A stretch of 64,000 nucleotides of DNA from Albugo candida (GCA_040437565.1 JBDOQK010000034.1:310001-374000), one strand, 5' to 3'. Positions 9,901-24,122 are shown, counted from the stretch's first letter. Numbers and translations: made by a program. The notes: generated from the letters alone by a model not told the origin.

Positions 9901-12900
9901 GCCGGATGTAGAGGATACAAAGCCTGATCAAGCGTCTGCTCTCGGTGACATGTTGCCAGTTGATAATCAGTCGGATTCAGCAGATCAGCAGCCCAACAAA
10001 GACGAATCGGATGCTATTGGAACGACTTTGGTTGATTCTGAAAGCAATAATATCACGAATGCAAATGCTCAAAATAATCATTATCAAACAATCTTCAAAG
10101 ACGAAGAGATCATGAAAATTCTGACGCACATTGGAAGCGGAATGTCTTTCAGTGCTACAGAATTGCAAAAGTACGTTGGCTATTGGGATAAATACAAACT
10201 TGTTTGGAATCAAGACAAACAGGCTTTTATTCGTCGGTATGCGAAGGCAAATCGTCCATTGCAGCAGTTTCGAGCCGATATTGAACGCTATCGAGAACAG
10301 CAACAAAATATCCAGAATGAAGACTTGACGAATACAATAAACTTCATACAGATCGATACAAACTTACTCAAAGCAAGTCTTGCAGAGCATACTGTACAAT
10401 GGATCGCAAAGCTTACTGGACTACTAAACCAGATTGCTAAAGACGAGCTCTATGAGCTACTGCATATGCTCAAAGAAACTTCTGCAAAGTTGACAATCAA
10501 GCCAGCGAATTTGAATCATCTTGCAGAAAGCATTCGATTGCTGCAAGATGTGAAAGAGAATCTGCCTCATTTAAGCACTCGATTCGAACCGCTCGAGCTC
10601 AAGTATGAGCTTCTTAGCGAGTTTGAGTGCCAAGTAAGTGATGAAGAAATTCGAGATTTGCAGAATCTGAAAGTACAGCGCGAAGCTTATGAAATAATGA
10701 TATCAGAAGCCAACACGATGCTTCAAAAATGCAAACTCGTAATGAAGCAACAATTACAGGATACTCTGATGGAACTTAATACAATTATGTCTGAATTGCG
10801 ATCTGAAGCAGATAGCAGTTTGCCATATAATGCAGAAATTGATTTAATAAGCGCACACAAGACACTAATGGATTTTGAGACCAAACTTAAAGCCACGAAA
10901 GCTCGTCAAGCCGCTATGAAGACAGGGCTTGAGATATTTGGACTCGAGGAAATGAAACACGAAGGTTTTGCACAAGTGGAACGAGATGTTATGAATTTGA
11001 AGCAGATCTGGGCACTTCGAGACGAATGGGAGGAAGTTTGGACGACATGGAAAAGCCGAAGATTTTACGAAGTAGACGTCGACAAAATTGAAACAACAGC
11101 TTCACGATTTGAAAAGGAAATAGTCAGGCTTGGCAAAGAGATGAAACAGTGGACAATCTGGATGTTTATGAGAGCAAAAACTGGGCAATTTCGACAAACG
11201 CTCCCGCTGATACAAGACCTAAAATCACCAGCACTTCGTCCACGGCACTGGATGCAGCTGAAAATTGAAGTCGGTAAATCCTTTGACTATGAAGCGGACG
11301 ATTTTACACTCGAGCAAATATTCCTGCTAGAGTTTCATGCTCACTCTGAGTTTATCGAAACGCTTTCTTCGAATGCCGTTAAGGAGCTGTCGATAGAACA
11401 AGCTCTGGATAACATGGAAAAGCACTGGGGTGTGACAGATATAGATTTGGTGGAATACAAAGGAATGTATTACAAGATAGGCTCCGCGTCTGATCTTTTT
11501 ACGCTTTTGGAAGATGACCAAGTACAGCTGTCGTCCATGAAAGCATCCTCATTTTACACCTCATTTGAGAGTCGTATCTTACATTGGGAGAGTGTTCTCA
11601 CTCAAGTATCGGAAGTCATAGAAACGCTCTTAGCGGTTCAACGCTCATGGATCTATCTCGAATCGATATTTATGGTATCTGAAGACATTCGGAGACAACT
11701 TCCGCTTGAATCAAAAATGTTTGATGACATGAACAGCTTGTATTGTACCGTCACGGAAGGTATTATGAAGAAGAGAAATGCCATCGAGGCAACACAGCCT
11801 AAGCAATTACTCTTGACATTACAGCACATGCAAGTCAGACTGGATGAAATTCAGAAGTCACTGGATCAGTACTTGGAAACGAAGCGCGTCATTTTCCCAC
11901 GTTTCTACTTTTTATCGAACGATGACTTACTGGAGATTCTAGGGCATCAGAAAGATCCTGAACAAGTCCAAAAGCACATTAAGAAATGTTTTGAAGCCAT
12001 CACATCTTTGACACTGATTCCGCCTGGTGGCGTTCGTGGAAACATTTTCTATGAAGCTGTTGGAATGAATTCTCCATGCGGAGAACAAGTGACATTTGCA
12101 TCCAGCGTGGTCATTTCTGGAGCTGTTGAAGGATGGCTACTTCGTATTGAAGCAGCCATGGTTGGGACCTTGGAAAAACTGTTTGCTCAATGCCTTTCTA
12201 GCTATAAAACAAAAAAAGAAAAGTGGCTCCGAGATTCTCCAGGTCAACTCCTTATTACTTGCGGGCAGACAGTCTGGACAAATGAGTGTATCAAAGCATT
12301 GAACGAAGTTTCCAAGGGCGAAAAAAAAGCATTAAAAGCTTTGAGGAAGAAGTGGGGTTTATACTTGAATAAACTTGCCGATATTGGTCGGAGTACTTTG
12401 TCGCCGGTAGAACGCAAAAAGATTGTAGCTTTGATCACAACCGAGATCCACTCAAGAGATGTAATAGAGCGTTTGGTCAAACAAAACTGCAAAAGCATGA
12501 CTGACTTTGACTGGCTCATGCAGCTTCGTTACTACTTCAACAAGGAACTTGGTGAGTCAGGAGTCTGCGAAGTCAAGCAGACTGTCAGCTCATTGCAGTA
12601 TTCGTATGAGTACCAAGGAAACAACGGAAGACTTGTTCTTACTCCCCTGACGGACCGGTGCATTTTAACAATGACAACAGCACTTCATCTCAATCGAGGA
12701 GGAAATCCATTAGGACCCGCCGGAACAGGAAAAACAGAAACTGTGAAAGATCTGGGCAAGAATCTTGCCAAGTTTGTGATTGTCTTCAATTGTAGTGATG
12801 GTCTCGATTACAAATCCGTTGGTAGGATGTTTTCTGGTTTGCTACAATCAGGAGGATGGGGCTGCTTCGATGAGTTTAATAGGATTGAAATTGAAGTCTT

Positions 12901-15900
12901 ATCGGTGGTAGCTCAGCAGGTGCTGACAATTATGCAGGCGCTTGCATCGAAACAGACACAGCTGAGTTTATTAGGCACGTCGATTAAATGCAACCATAAC
13001 ATGGGAATCTTCATTACGATGAATCCTGGCTACGCTGGCCGTACTGAATTGCCAGATAATCTAAAAGCACTGATGCGACCGTGTGCAATGATGGTTCCCG
13101 ATTTGAACCTGATAGCTGAAGTCATGCTCCAGGCAGAAGGATTCCGTGATGCCCGTGTACTTGCCAAAAAAATCAACACACTATATGGTCTCATGACGCA
13201 ACAGCTTAGTAAACAAGACCATTACGACTTTGGACTCCGTAGTTTAAAAACCGTTTTATCTATGGCAGGTGCATTAAAACGATCGGAAACGCAAACTTTG
13301 GAAGAATGTATTATACTCAAGGCACTCCATGTCATGAATAGCCCGAAAATGATTCGAGAAGATAGCAGCATCTTTGCACTTCTACTAGCAGATTTGTTCC
13401 CTGGTGTAGAGATACCAAGCACAAGCTACAGAAGCCTCGAAGAAGCTGTCTGCCAGCAACTCAACGATCATTGTATGCAATTAGAGACATCCATCATACA
13501 AAAATCTATTCAGCTTTACGAATCACAATCAAGCCGACATTGTAATATGATTGTCGGGAAAACGATGGCCGGAAAGTCTACAATATGGAAAACTCTGCAA
13601 GGTGCCAAGACGAAATTAGCGAAAGATGGAAACACTGCTTTTATACCCGTTCGTGTGCAAGTTCTTAATCCAAAGTCTATCACGCTGAATGAATTGTACG
13701 GTGTGTATGACCTCTCAACCTCTGAATGGATAGATGGTATACTATCTGCTATCTTTCGAGCGGCANNNNNNNNNNNNNNNNNNNNNNNNNNNNNNNNNNN
13801 NNNNNNNNNNNNNNNNNNNNNNNNNNNNNNNNNNNNNNNNNNNNNNNNNNNNNNNNNNNNNNNNNTCTCATGACGCAACAGCTTAGTAAACAAGACCATT
13901 ACGACTTTGGACTCCGTAGTTTAAAAACCGTTTTATCTATGGCAGGTGCATTAAAACGATCGGAAACGCAAACTTTGGAAGAATGTATTATACTCAAGGC
14001 ACTCCATGTCATGAATAGCCCGAAAATGATTCGAGAAGATAGCAGCATCTTTGCACTTCTACTAGCAGATTTGTTCCCTGGTGTAGAGATACCAAGCACA
14101 AGCTACAGAAGCCTCGAAGAAGCTGTCTGCCAGCAACTCAACGATCATTGTATGCAATTAGAGACATCCATCATACAAAAATCTATTCAGCTTTACGAAT
14201 CACAATCAAGCCGACATTGTAATATGATTGTCGGGAAAACGATGGCCGGAAAGTCTACAATATGGAAAACTCTGCAAGGTGCCAAGACGAAATTAGCGAA
14301 AGATGGAAACACTGCTTTTATACCCGTTCGTGTGCAAGTTCTTAATCCAAAGTCTATCACGCTGAATGAATTGTACGGTGTGTATGACCTCTCAACCTCT
14401 GAATGGATAGATGGTATACTATCTGCTATCTTTCGAGCGGCAGCCGCCGATACCAAAATGGAAGAGAATTGGATTGTGCTGGACGGCCCCGTGGATACCT
14501 TATGGATTGAAAGCATGAATTCAGTCATGGATGACAATAAAGTACTGACACTGATCAACGGAGAAAGAATTAGCATGAACTCAACCATGGCACTTTTGTT
14601 CGAAGTAGAGAATCTTGCGGTCGCGTCACCAGCTACTGTTTCCAGAGCAGGAATGATTTATATGGATGCAAACGACCTGGGATGGCGTCCGTACGTTAAA
14701 TCATGGCTGCAAAATTCAATCAAAGGCCAAGACGAACGCGGTATATTATCTCAGCTATTTGAGAAATATATGGACAGAATTCTCCATTGCAAAGCTCATA
14801 TGGTCAGTGAAGCGGTCAATACAACGGTCTTAAGCAGCATAAAATCCTTTTGTAACTTGTATTGCGCGTTCACTTGTGGCGATACTGAAGCTGACAAAGC
14901 AAGTTTGGAGGAAAAGAACCCACTGCTGATAGAAAAGTGTTTTTTGTTCTGTCTGACATGGAGTGTCATGGCTGCAGCGAATGAAGAAGGCAGGAAAAGA
15001 CTGGATCTATGCTTACGTGACATCGATACAGTCTATCCTCCACTCAAGACTGCATACGATTTCTACGTCGACATGCAAGTTTGCGAGTTTAGACTGTGGG
15101 ATGAAAAATTATCGCCAAATTTTCGGATTGCTCCTACAGCAAATCCATCCCAAATAATTGTTCCTACAGTTGATACATTACGTAACGGCTTCTTATTGCA
15201 GACTCTACTCAATGCCGGAATCAATTTTCTTATTATTGGAAAGACTGGCGTGGGCAAATCTACAATCATGCAGCAAGAAATCTCTGGACTCGACGAGTCT
15301 ATTTTCCAGTGCTTGGTCATACACTTCTCCTCAGCCACATCGTCTGAAAAAACGCAGTCTTCTGTCGAAGGCGCAATGGAAAAGCGATCGTTGAATAGAT
15401 ACGGACCTTTGAATGGAAAGAAATTGGTCACTTTTGTCGACGATTTAAATATGCCCAAGAAGGATGAGTTTGGCGCACAGCCTCCTTTGGAATTGTTGCG
15501 TCACTGGATGGACTATGGCAGCTGGTATGATAGGAAAAAGCAGACACTTAAGCATCTTGTCGATATGCAGCTTGCAGCTGCAATGGGACCACCTGGTGGA
15601 GGACGCTCTGCGATTTGTTCACGCTTTCAGTCACGATTTCATATCATCAACATCACATTCCCAGAACAAACCCAGCTCAGAAGAATTTTTGAGACTATGT
15701 TGTCATCTAAACTGGCAGAGTTCGACGAAGAAGTACGACCACTATGCGCTCCGATTGTAACTGCAACAATCTCGTTGTATCAAAGTGTTGTGGACTTGTT
15801 TCATCCCACACCGACCAATTGCCATTATGTGTTCAATCTTCGAGATATGGTCAAGGTTATCCAAGGTCTTATGTCAGCGAAGAAACATGATATTGCTGGG

Positions 15901-18900
15901 CGGGATGGAATGGTTCGCTTATGGATGCATGAGTCACTTCGAGTGTTTAACGACCGGCTGACAGATGCAGAGGGTCGGAAAATGTACAAGCGAAAGCTGG
16001 ATGAACTACTGGCTGCTCACTTTCAAACTGATTGGAGTCGAGTTGTATCTTCCCTTCCGGAGAAGTGCAAGGAGCATGGACCATTATTTACTTATTTTCC
16101 GATTGCAGGTGCTACCACGCGACCAGTAGAGGTTCACACAAATGACAAAGAGCTTCACTACACAGAAGTTATGGATCTCAAACATCTGAAGCGATTTGTC
16201 GAGTATCAATTGGAGAATCATAATGCCGAACCCGGGATACTACCAATGAATCTGGTCATGTTTGGTGATGCTTTGCTGCACATTCTACGCATCCATCGTG
16301 TACTTTTGAATCCACGTGGAAATCTTCTCCTCGTTGGTGTTGGCGGTAGTGGTCGCCAGTCCTTGACCCGATTAGCAGCTTTTATTGCAGGATACAAAGT
16401 GTATCAAATTGAGGTACTCAAGAATTACCACATGGCAGAATTCTATCAGGACATGAAAAGTCTATTTGAGCAGACTGGAATTCATGAACAGATGACTGTA
16501 TTTCTGTTCAATGATACTCAAGTAAAGCATGAGTCGTTTCTAGCGGATCTTAATAATATGCTCAGCAGCGGAGAAGTCCCAGGTCTTTACGAAAAAGAAG
16601 AACAAGCAGCAATCATAGAGGCTGTACGCGGCAGGGCTCGGGCGTGTGGAATCAAGGAGGACAAAGAGAACTTATGGAATTATTTCATCAACACCGTTCG
16701 AGCGAATTTACACCTTGTGCTTACGTTCAGTCCAATCGGTCGAAGCTTTCGTGATCGATGCCGTCAATTTCCATCTCTTGTGAATAATACGACAATCGAT
16801 TGGTTTGACGAGTGGCCTGTAGATGCGTTACAAGAAGTTGCTATGAAATATCTCGAGGAGAAGAATGCTGTGACAGACGAACAAAGGATCAAGATCTCCT
16901 CGGTTTTCGCCGTCGTGCATAGCAGCGTTGCATTGGCGTCACAGCAACTCTACCATACCATGAAAAGACACAATTATGTCACGCCGACGAATTATCTTGC
17001 GCTTGTGACGGGCTACTTGGAGCTGTACAGAGAAAAGCAGCAAGCAATACTACAATCACGTGATACACTGTACAGGGGACTGACAAAGCTAGAAGAATCT
17101 CGTTGTGAGCTCGAGGAGATGTCCAAGCAGCTTGAGAGCCGGAAGATTGTGGTAGCTCAAAAGAACAAAGACTGTAGTGATTTATTGGTGATCATCGTTT
17201 CGGAAAGAAGAGTAGCTGATGAGCAGCGAAAACAAGTCGAAGCTGATAGTGAACGTATAAGCAACGAAAATGTCGAAACGCTTGGAATCGCAGATGAAGC
17301 ACAAAGAGACCTTGATGAAGCCTTACCAGTACTGCAAAAGGCACTACTGGAAGTAGAGAATCTCGATAAGAAAGCTATCGCCGAAGTAAAGGTATATTCC
17401 CAGCCCCCAGAATCAGTCTCAATGGTCATGTGTGCTGTCATGATACTGTTTGGGCTCCAACCCACTTGGACCCAAGCGAAAACAAAGATGAACGACGTCA
17501 ATTTTTTACAACAGATCAAAACATTTGATAAAGATGGGATCAAAGACAAGACGGTGATTGCCTTAAAAAAGTACACAACAAAGCCAACTTTCCAACCCGA
17601 CATTATCCGTAAAGTGAGTGCAGCAGCCGGAGCGTTGTGCTCGTGGGTATTGGCGATGGAAAGCTATGCAAGTGTATATCGTGTGGTTGCACCTAAAAGG
17701 GAAGCTTTGAAAAAATCGCAGAATGCCTTATCCATCAAGCAGAATGATCTGGAATTGGCAAAAAACAAACTGGACGAAGTCACTTTGGCAGTTGACAATC
17801 TCAAACGGCAATACGATGCAAGTGTGGCGGAAAAGAATGCGCTTCGCGAAGAAGCAGATTTGCTAGAATTGAAACTTACTCGTGCTGAACAACTCGTGAA
17901 AGGTTTGGCAGGTGAACATGAGCGATGGAAAGTCTCAATTGCTGAAAAAAACGAGAATCTGGTCAATGTACTTGGGGATGCATTAGTAGCAGCGGCTTTT
18001 ATTTCTTACGCTGGACCGCTCGATTCTTATTTCCGATCATCTCTGCTCGATACATGGATGAATCGAGTTACACAGCAAGCGTTACCAATTTCTCCTAAAT
18101 TCTCATTCATCGACTTTCTAGCGGATCCAGTAGATGTGAGAGCTTGGAATTCATTCGGTTTACCGACGGATTCACTTTCTACAGAAAATGGTGTTATCGC
18201 AACAAGAAGTAAGCGGTGGCCCCTTATGATAGATCCACAAGGGCAAGCTAACAAATGGATTAAAGCAATGGAAGGTTCAGCGTTGAAAGTGGTCGATCCT
18301 AGCATGAAGGACTGTTTACGCAATCTGGAAAATGGGATTCAGTTTGGGCATCCTGTTCTGATGCAAGACATTTCAGAGGATTTGGATCCCAGTTTAGAGC
18401 CTGTTCTGAGCAAGAGTATAATCCGAATCGGGCAACGTGAAATTATTCGATTAGGCGATAAGGAACTGGATTATAATCGCCAATTTCGATTCTACTTGAC
18501 GACCAGAATGCAGAATCCTCACTATAGACCTGAGATATCCACGAAAACTACAATTATCAATTTTGTGGTGAAGGAACAAGGTCTAGAAGCCCAACTTCTT
18601 GGAATAACGGTTCAATTGGAGGAGCCGGCTCTCGAAGAACAGAAATCAGATCTGGTTGTGCGCGTAGCGGTAGCAAAGAAAAAATTGTTTGATCTCGAGA
18701 ACGAAATTCTACGGCTACTTTCTGCAGCAAAAGGATCGTTATTGGATGATGAAACAATGGTGAATACGCTCAATGCCTCCAAAGTGACATCAGAGGAAGT
18801 CACTTCACGCTTACTTGTGAGCCAAGCCATGGAGGAAAAGATCGATGAAGCGAGAATGGGATATAAGGATGTCGCCATTCGATCTTCTACAGTCTACTTT

Positions 18901-21583
18901 GTTCTAAATGATTTGACCAGAATCGATCCAATGTACCAATTCTCCCTGGATTATTATATCGATCGATTCAAAGACTCAATCGTAAGCTCTAGGACTCTCA
19001 AGAATCAAGCATCTCTGACGGATGAGTTACCACAACGGGTCGACGCCATCAATGATTATCACACATATGCAATCTATTGCTCTACGTGTCGTGGCTTATT
19101 TGAAAGACACAAACTAGTATTTTCTTTGCTGCTATGCGTTCGTATCTTGAAAAAACTGAACAAAATCTCAGCCCAAGAATACGACTTTTTACTGAAAGGA
19201 ACATTTTTCAGTGCAACAACTCAGGCAGGTGATAATGGCGGAAGTTCAAAACTCATCGCTAAAGTTGCTCACGAAGAGAGGATCATAAATACTGCTGGTG
19301 ATTATTTAGATGACTCCATTTGGAAGAGCCTAGTGGATTTGAGCCACTTACCGCGCTTTCATGGATTGATTTCATCATTTGAACAGAACAATAAAGCTTG
19401 GAAAGCGTGGTACCAAAGCAATTCTCCCGAGGTGGAACCACTGCCGGCAGACTGGGAAGGAAAATGCAACGATCTACAAAAGATGCTATTATTGCGGTGT
19501 ATGCGATATGATCGCCTGAGTATTCAAGCTACCCGTTTTGTAGCTAATCATTTAGGGCCTCGTTTTGTTGAACCTCCATCTTTTGACTTGAAAAGCATAT
19601 ATGCAAGCTCGACTTACAGAACACCGCTGATATTCATTTTGTCCCCTGGTATCGATCCGACGAACGCTCTTATGGCGTTGGCGGATTCCATGATGCAGAA
19701 GGTGGAAAACTGCGCGCTCGGTCAGNNNNNNNNNNNNNNNNNNNNNNNNNNNNNNNNNNNNNNNNNNNNNNNNNNNNNNNNNNNNNNNNNNNNNNNNNNN
19801 NNNNNNNNNNNNNNNNNNNNNNNNNACGAACGCTCTTATGGCGTTGGCGGATTCCATGATGCAGAAGGTGGAAAACTGCGCGCTCGGTCAGGGTCAGGCT
19901 GATATTGCTGATGGTATGCTTCGACGAGGCATCGAAACGGGGTGCTGGGTGTTTTTAGCAAATTGCCACCTCATGCTCAGTTGGGCATCCACTCTTGAAA
20001 AGTGGATTGAATCTAATTGTAACGTCAGTAGTCCGAATACTGGCATTGCCGTCAATACAAATTTCCGGTTGTGGCTTAGTAGTGACCCTACTCCAAAGTT
20101 TCCGATGGCGATTTTACAATGCGGAATCAAAATGACAACCGAACCCCCACACGGAATTAGAGCCAACTTGTTGCGGCTTTACAACACAATTAGTGTGGCC
20201 AAATTCAATAGATGCCATCAACAGAAAAAGTATAAACGCCTTCTGTTTTGCCTTTGCTGGTTCCATTCTCTTCTACTTGAGCGACGTAAATTCAAGAATC
20301 TTGGTTGGAACATTCCCTACGACTTCAATGAGTCCGATTTCCTTATAAGTGAGGATGTGTTGGCTATCTACCTCACTGAATATGACGAAACGCCATGGGA
20401 TGCGTTAAAGTATTTGATTGCACAAGTCAATTATGGAGGTCGCGTCACGGACGACTGGGATCGACGACTTATGCTTGTCTATATATCCCAGCTATTTACC
20501 GATGACGTTATGAGCATCGATAATGTACAATTATCTGAATCGGAACATTACTATGTTCCGAACGACGGAGACTTGTCCTCGTATACCGAATTCGTGAAAC
20601 AATTACCGCTTAGAGATGTACCGGCCGCTTTCGGACAACATGCGAATGCTCAAATCGCATCGCAGATTGAGGAAGGACGAGAATTGCTCTCCACAATATT
20701 ATCCCTGCAAATGAGTGAGATGAGCGACAACACACAGGGAAATGATGAAAAGGTTTTGAACGGTATCCAAACTCTACGCAAAGCCGTCCCCGAAATTTTT
20801 AATGTTGATAATGTGAGAATGAACTTGCAAGTCCGTGACGACCCTGACGCACTCAAGACTGTTCTACTACAAGAACTGGATCGATATAATAAACTGCTTC
20901 AATGTATTCACACTTTCTTAGACGCTTTGGAGCGAGGAATCGAAGGTGCTGTAGTCATAACACCGGAACTTGAAAATGTTTATAGTGCAATTCTGCTCAA
21001 CAAAGTTCCGAAAGCTTGGAGTTTCTGTTATCCTTCCTCGAAGCCATTGGCTTCTTGGACCCAGGAGTTGCAGATGCGATGTGAACAACTTTGTAAATGG
21101 GCAAATGTCGGACTTCCAACTGTATTCTGGCTGACAGGGTTCACATACCCAACGCAGTTTCTAACAGCCTTGCTTCAAATAACTGCCCGAAAAAATGGAA
21201 TTTCTATTGACGCCCTAAACTGGGAATTCCTCATTATCAATCAGAGTGAAAGTGCATTGATAACACCGCCGGCGGATGGAGCTTATGTGAAAGGGTTGAT
21301 CCTTGAGGGAGCCCGATGGGACTTTGACCACGACACATTGACAGAACCTTATCCTATGGAGCTACATTGCCAAATGCCGATTATACATTTCAGGCCCGTA
21401 GAGACGAAGAAGAAGTCTACGAAAGGATACTATAATTGCCCTTTGTACATTTACCCAATAAGGGCAGAAACTCGCGAGAGACCCTCATTCATTATCGCAC
21501 TGGATCTCAAATGCGGTCCCGGTAGAACCCCTGATCTCTGGACGAAAAGAGGAACAGCTTTATTGCTGTCTATGGGCACGTAA
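6926..21583 (+). CDS. axonemal dynein heavy chain (DNAH2-like?), intronless
   Basis: This is the flagellar motor ATPase that drives microtubule sliding. The displayed sequence contains two false duplications (677 and 166 bp). Discounting them leaves one frame of 13,815 bp, 4604 residues, a normal axonemal length. Order: N-terminal tail (to about 1250) with an acidic Asp/Gln-rich insert near 990-1060; linker; AAA1 with Walker A GPAGTGKT (about 1930), CFDEFNR and FITMNPGYAGRTELP; AAA2 GKTMAGKST (2211); AAA3 GKTGVGKST (2546); AAA4 GVGGSGRQS (2912); stalk coiled coils around 3150-3450 enclosing the microtubule-binding domain (PPESVSMVM...); AAA5; AAA6 with FRLWLSSDPTPKFP (4100); and a C-terminal domain ending RGTALLLSMGT. 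The IEVLSVVAQQ motif and the C-terminus recall DNAH2, the inner-arm I1 beta chain, but this subtype rests on memory. The gene implies a zoosporic organism. Confidence 0.95.
13189..14442. repeat. false assembly duplication around the N run 13766-13865
   Basis: 13189-13765 and 13866-14442 appear identical (offset 677, overlap 577 bp). The offset is not a multiple of three, so the dynein frame moves from one register to another. With one copy discounted the reading frame is continuous through AAA2. Confidence 0.95.
19660..19891. repeat. false assembly duplication around the N run 19726-19825
   Basis: A 66-bp overlap (19660-19725 = 19826-19891, offset 166) again breaks the dynein frame artificially, just before AAA6. 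Confidence 0.94.
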
Positions 21584-21722
21584 CATCGCTCGTATGATAG
21601 TTTGCATTCCAGAATATTCGGAGCCAAAATGACCAATCAATAATGCAAATAAGCACACCCAATACCACTGTTTATTCATCTTAACATAGCGGGAATCGAC
21701 TGCGTGTAATCAGACAAGTAGA

Positions 21723-22918
21723 ATGACACATCCTGAAGTGATGAATGCAACAAAATCGTGCAATGAGCTCTCATCGAACATAATTTCGTCCCCGAAAAAG
21801 CGAGTTGATGCCAATGACTACTCACGATTCGATAATATCGATATTTCGGATTCTGAAACAGAAGAAGAGAAGCCATCAAAAGAGGAAAGTAAATGCCGTA
21901 GTTGTTATAAGTACGGTGCCAAAATGAAATGCTCAGTATGCAAGAAAGCATCTTATTGTAATCGAAAATGTCAAACAAGCGACTGGACATTTCACAAAAG
22001 AACTTGCAAAAAACCAACGCCACCGAACAAGGACTCGGGAAAGCCGGGAGATTCTTCCCCAGCCACAGGATCATCGAAAATCAAGACCAAGTCTAGTGCG
22101 CCAACCACCCAATATCGGGAAAAGGCAGACGGCAGTGCACTACCAGACATCGTGATCGATGAATCCGATCTTGATGACGTGAAGGGCTATAAAAACGGCT
22201 TGCCATATTTTCATCGCGAGTTGAGCGCTGAAGATCAAAAGCTTATTGGAGACACAGCACCAAAAAGATTGCCAGTTGTCTTGGTGTGTTTTTGACGTGG
22301 TTTCTAGTCGTGTGATAATCTAAATCTTTCATTTGTAGGGAAGAGATCAATCAAATCACGAAGGATCTGCTTGGAACGCTGCGGGTACATTTGAGGAGCG
22401 TAATTTCATGCAGTGGGCACGGGTACTCGACCTCTCGAGGCTACGCACTGGTCTCTTTTCTACTAACGGCTTCCAATTCCATGTAGCAAAAGCTTTCAGA
22501 TATATTATCTTCAGTGAAGTTTTCGGAGGGAACCATCTATGGATCAGTTGCAGCGCCGCTCCATCTGACAGGAGATGCTAGCATTTGTGTTATTCGTGGC
22601 AGAAAGCGCTATCTGTTCGATTTCTCATTTGAGCTTCCTTTTGTAATCACGATCGAAGATGTTCACACATACAAAGGAAGTTACACAATGCATGATATTA
22701 GCAACGATGATGATTATGAGGTACGATGTCATTGTCAAGAAAACACTGAACTCTTTATTCATCCCTTCGATTAGATCTCATATCGATTCGATCAAAATCT
22801 TTCAGATGCAGCAGTCTCGAGCGCTATTGAGACATTTGTTGGAGACCGCCATAGTGGATTACAACAACAAGTTTTGCGTGCTATCGGGAACTTTGTGGTT
22901 GAGTTTGAAAAACAGTAA
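21723..22918 (+). CDS. MYND zinc finger plus Aha1 N-domain protein (Hsp90 co-chaperone-like)
   Basis: Four exons (21723-22274, 22339-22422, 22487-22720, 22775-22918) with GT-AG introns of 64, 64 and 54 bp encode 337 residues. Residues 58-95 form a full MYND finger: C58, C61, C70, C73, C79, C83, H91, C95. A Ser/Lys linker follows. From about 185 comes an Aha1 N-terminal (AHSA1) domain: AWNAAGTFEERNFMQWA, then LTGDASICVIRGRKRYLFDF and YKGSYTMHDISNDDDYE. Aha1 binds Hsp90 and stimulates its ATPase; MYND fingers bind proline-rich peptides. The gene lies 139 bp after the dynein heavy chain on the same strand, and a role in folding dynein chains is an inference. Exon phases are all consistent. The domain pairing is unusual to me. 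Confidence 0.82.
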
Positions 22919-23049
22919 TTCGATAATGTCATATGTGCTGGTTGATGTAGTGTAGTCTTTTGTTTATCGCTATAGTGTGATCAAAGCACATACTCGACGT
23001 GTTTTCTCCATTGCACGTTCCATATATTTCTGACAAAATGACTCTGTCA

Positions 23050-24020
23050 CTGAATCAGTTTGACTGAGTAATTGTTCGCAGTTGTGTAAAGTAGACTCGG
23101 ATAGAATTTCTGAACGCTCTCTGGCAACTAGATGCATACCACATTCCTTCCACGCGCAGTCTCAAATCATTAGTGAAGCAGATCTGAAAAATGATCTCAA
23201 ACGGTGTTGGGCGGTTTGACACGTCATTTCGTGATGATTCCGTTTTTTCAGAACAGCAACCAGCAATTGTGCTTCTTGCTACGCAATGTGCGCAAAATTT
23301 GACTTGCGGTGAAGCAGAAGAGGACAAGCTCACCTATGTCAAGAGCTATCATAAGCGACAGATGTAAGATACGCCGGGCTTGATTGATGGACATGCTGGT
23401 TACCTACCCAGCCATGCTGACAAACCTACATATCACGATATTAACTTGAGTTGCAATGAGTGGAATGCAATATGAAAGCAGCACAGCGACCATTATGAAC
23501 AGACTGGACACTACTTCTCCCCGATGATTGTTGTCACTGTTGGAAGATGTTTACATAAAGGCAACCCTGATGAGAGATCTAAAGCAAAATCATTGCTCGA
23601 GAGATCTCCGAGCCTTGGCCAGCAAAGATCTTCATCTTCCAAATTTTGACTCTCAATCACCCCCAAAATCAAAATCTGGTCTCTTACACGTGTTCAATGC
23701 TTGACTTGTTGGGGTAATTGTGCTCATGTGTATCTCTGTCACATTTTTTAGGCAGATTATTTGTCTATATATGTCTGAGCTCGTTATTTCGACATCACTC
23801 AAGCTAGCTGTCGTTGCATATTCAGTTTCGTATAGACATGATTGTTTCGATGATCGCCTTAGCCGATTTCTCCCTCTCAAACGATTTTCACACTGGGTCT
23901 ACTGCGATTAAGGCTCGGTTGCCTGAAGTTGGTATTAACATTGCTTTCTCGTCAGCCGAATCCAAGCAGTCATTAACTTTTATGACAGCAGTAATGTCGC
24001 ATCTCTCTGCAGCAAACTGA
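23050..24020 (+). CDS. probable spliced gene, product unknown
   Basis: Coding-like blocks in + frames suggest a gene with short introns. One block at about 23080-23215 reads CKVDSDRISERSLATR... and ends near a possible donor. Another around 23222-23366 reads FDTSFRDDSVFSEQQPAIV..., with a T-rich TTTTTTCAG at 23242-23250. A final block ends at a stop at 24018-24020, with DFSLSNDFHTGSTAIKARLP and ending MTAVMSHLSAAN; it may begin at an acceptor near 23804. I could not find one splice set that joins all blocks in frame, so exon limits are open. No family is recognised. The gene would end 102 bp before the 3' end of the next, convergent gene. Confidence 0.35.
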
Positions 24021-24122
24021 AAAGCTCTTTGTACTATCCTTTTTGGTACTCTGATTAAATTTATTGATTAATAACAGAAACATTGACATAGGTTTTTGTG
24101 ATGTGTGATTATGACTACTTTT

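Noticed and set aside
13516-13899. Antisense frames within dynein
   Set aside because: They mirror conserved sense codons and have no independent features.
13726-19902. A separate second dynein gene
   Set aside because: Registers and duplicated flanks show it is the middle of one heavy chain gene split by two unmerged overlaps.
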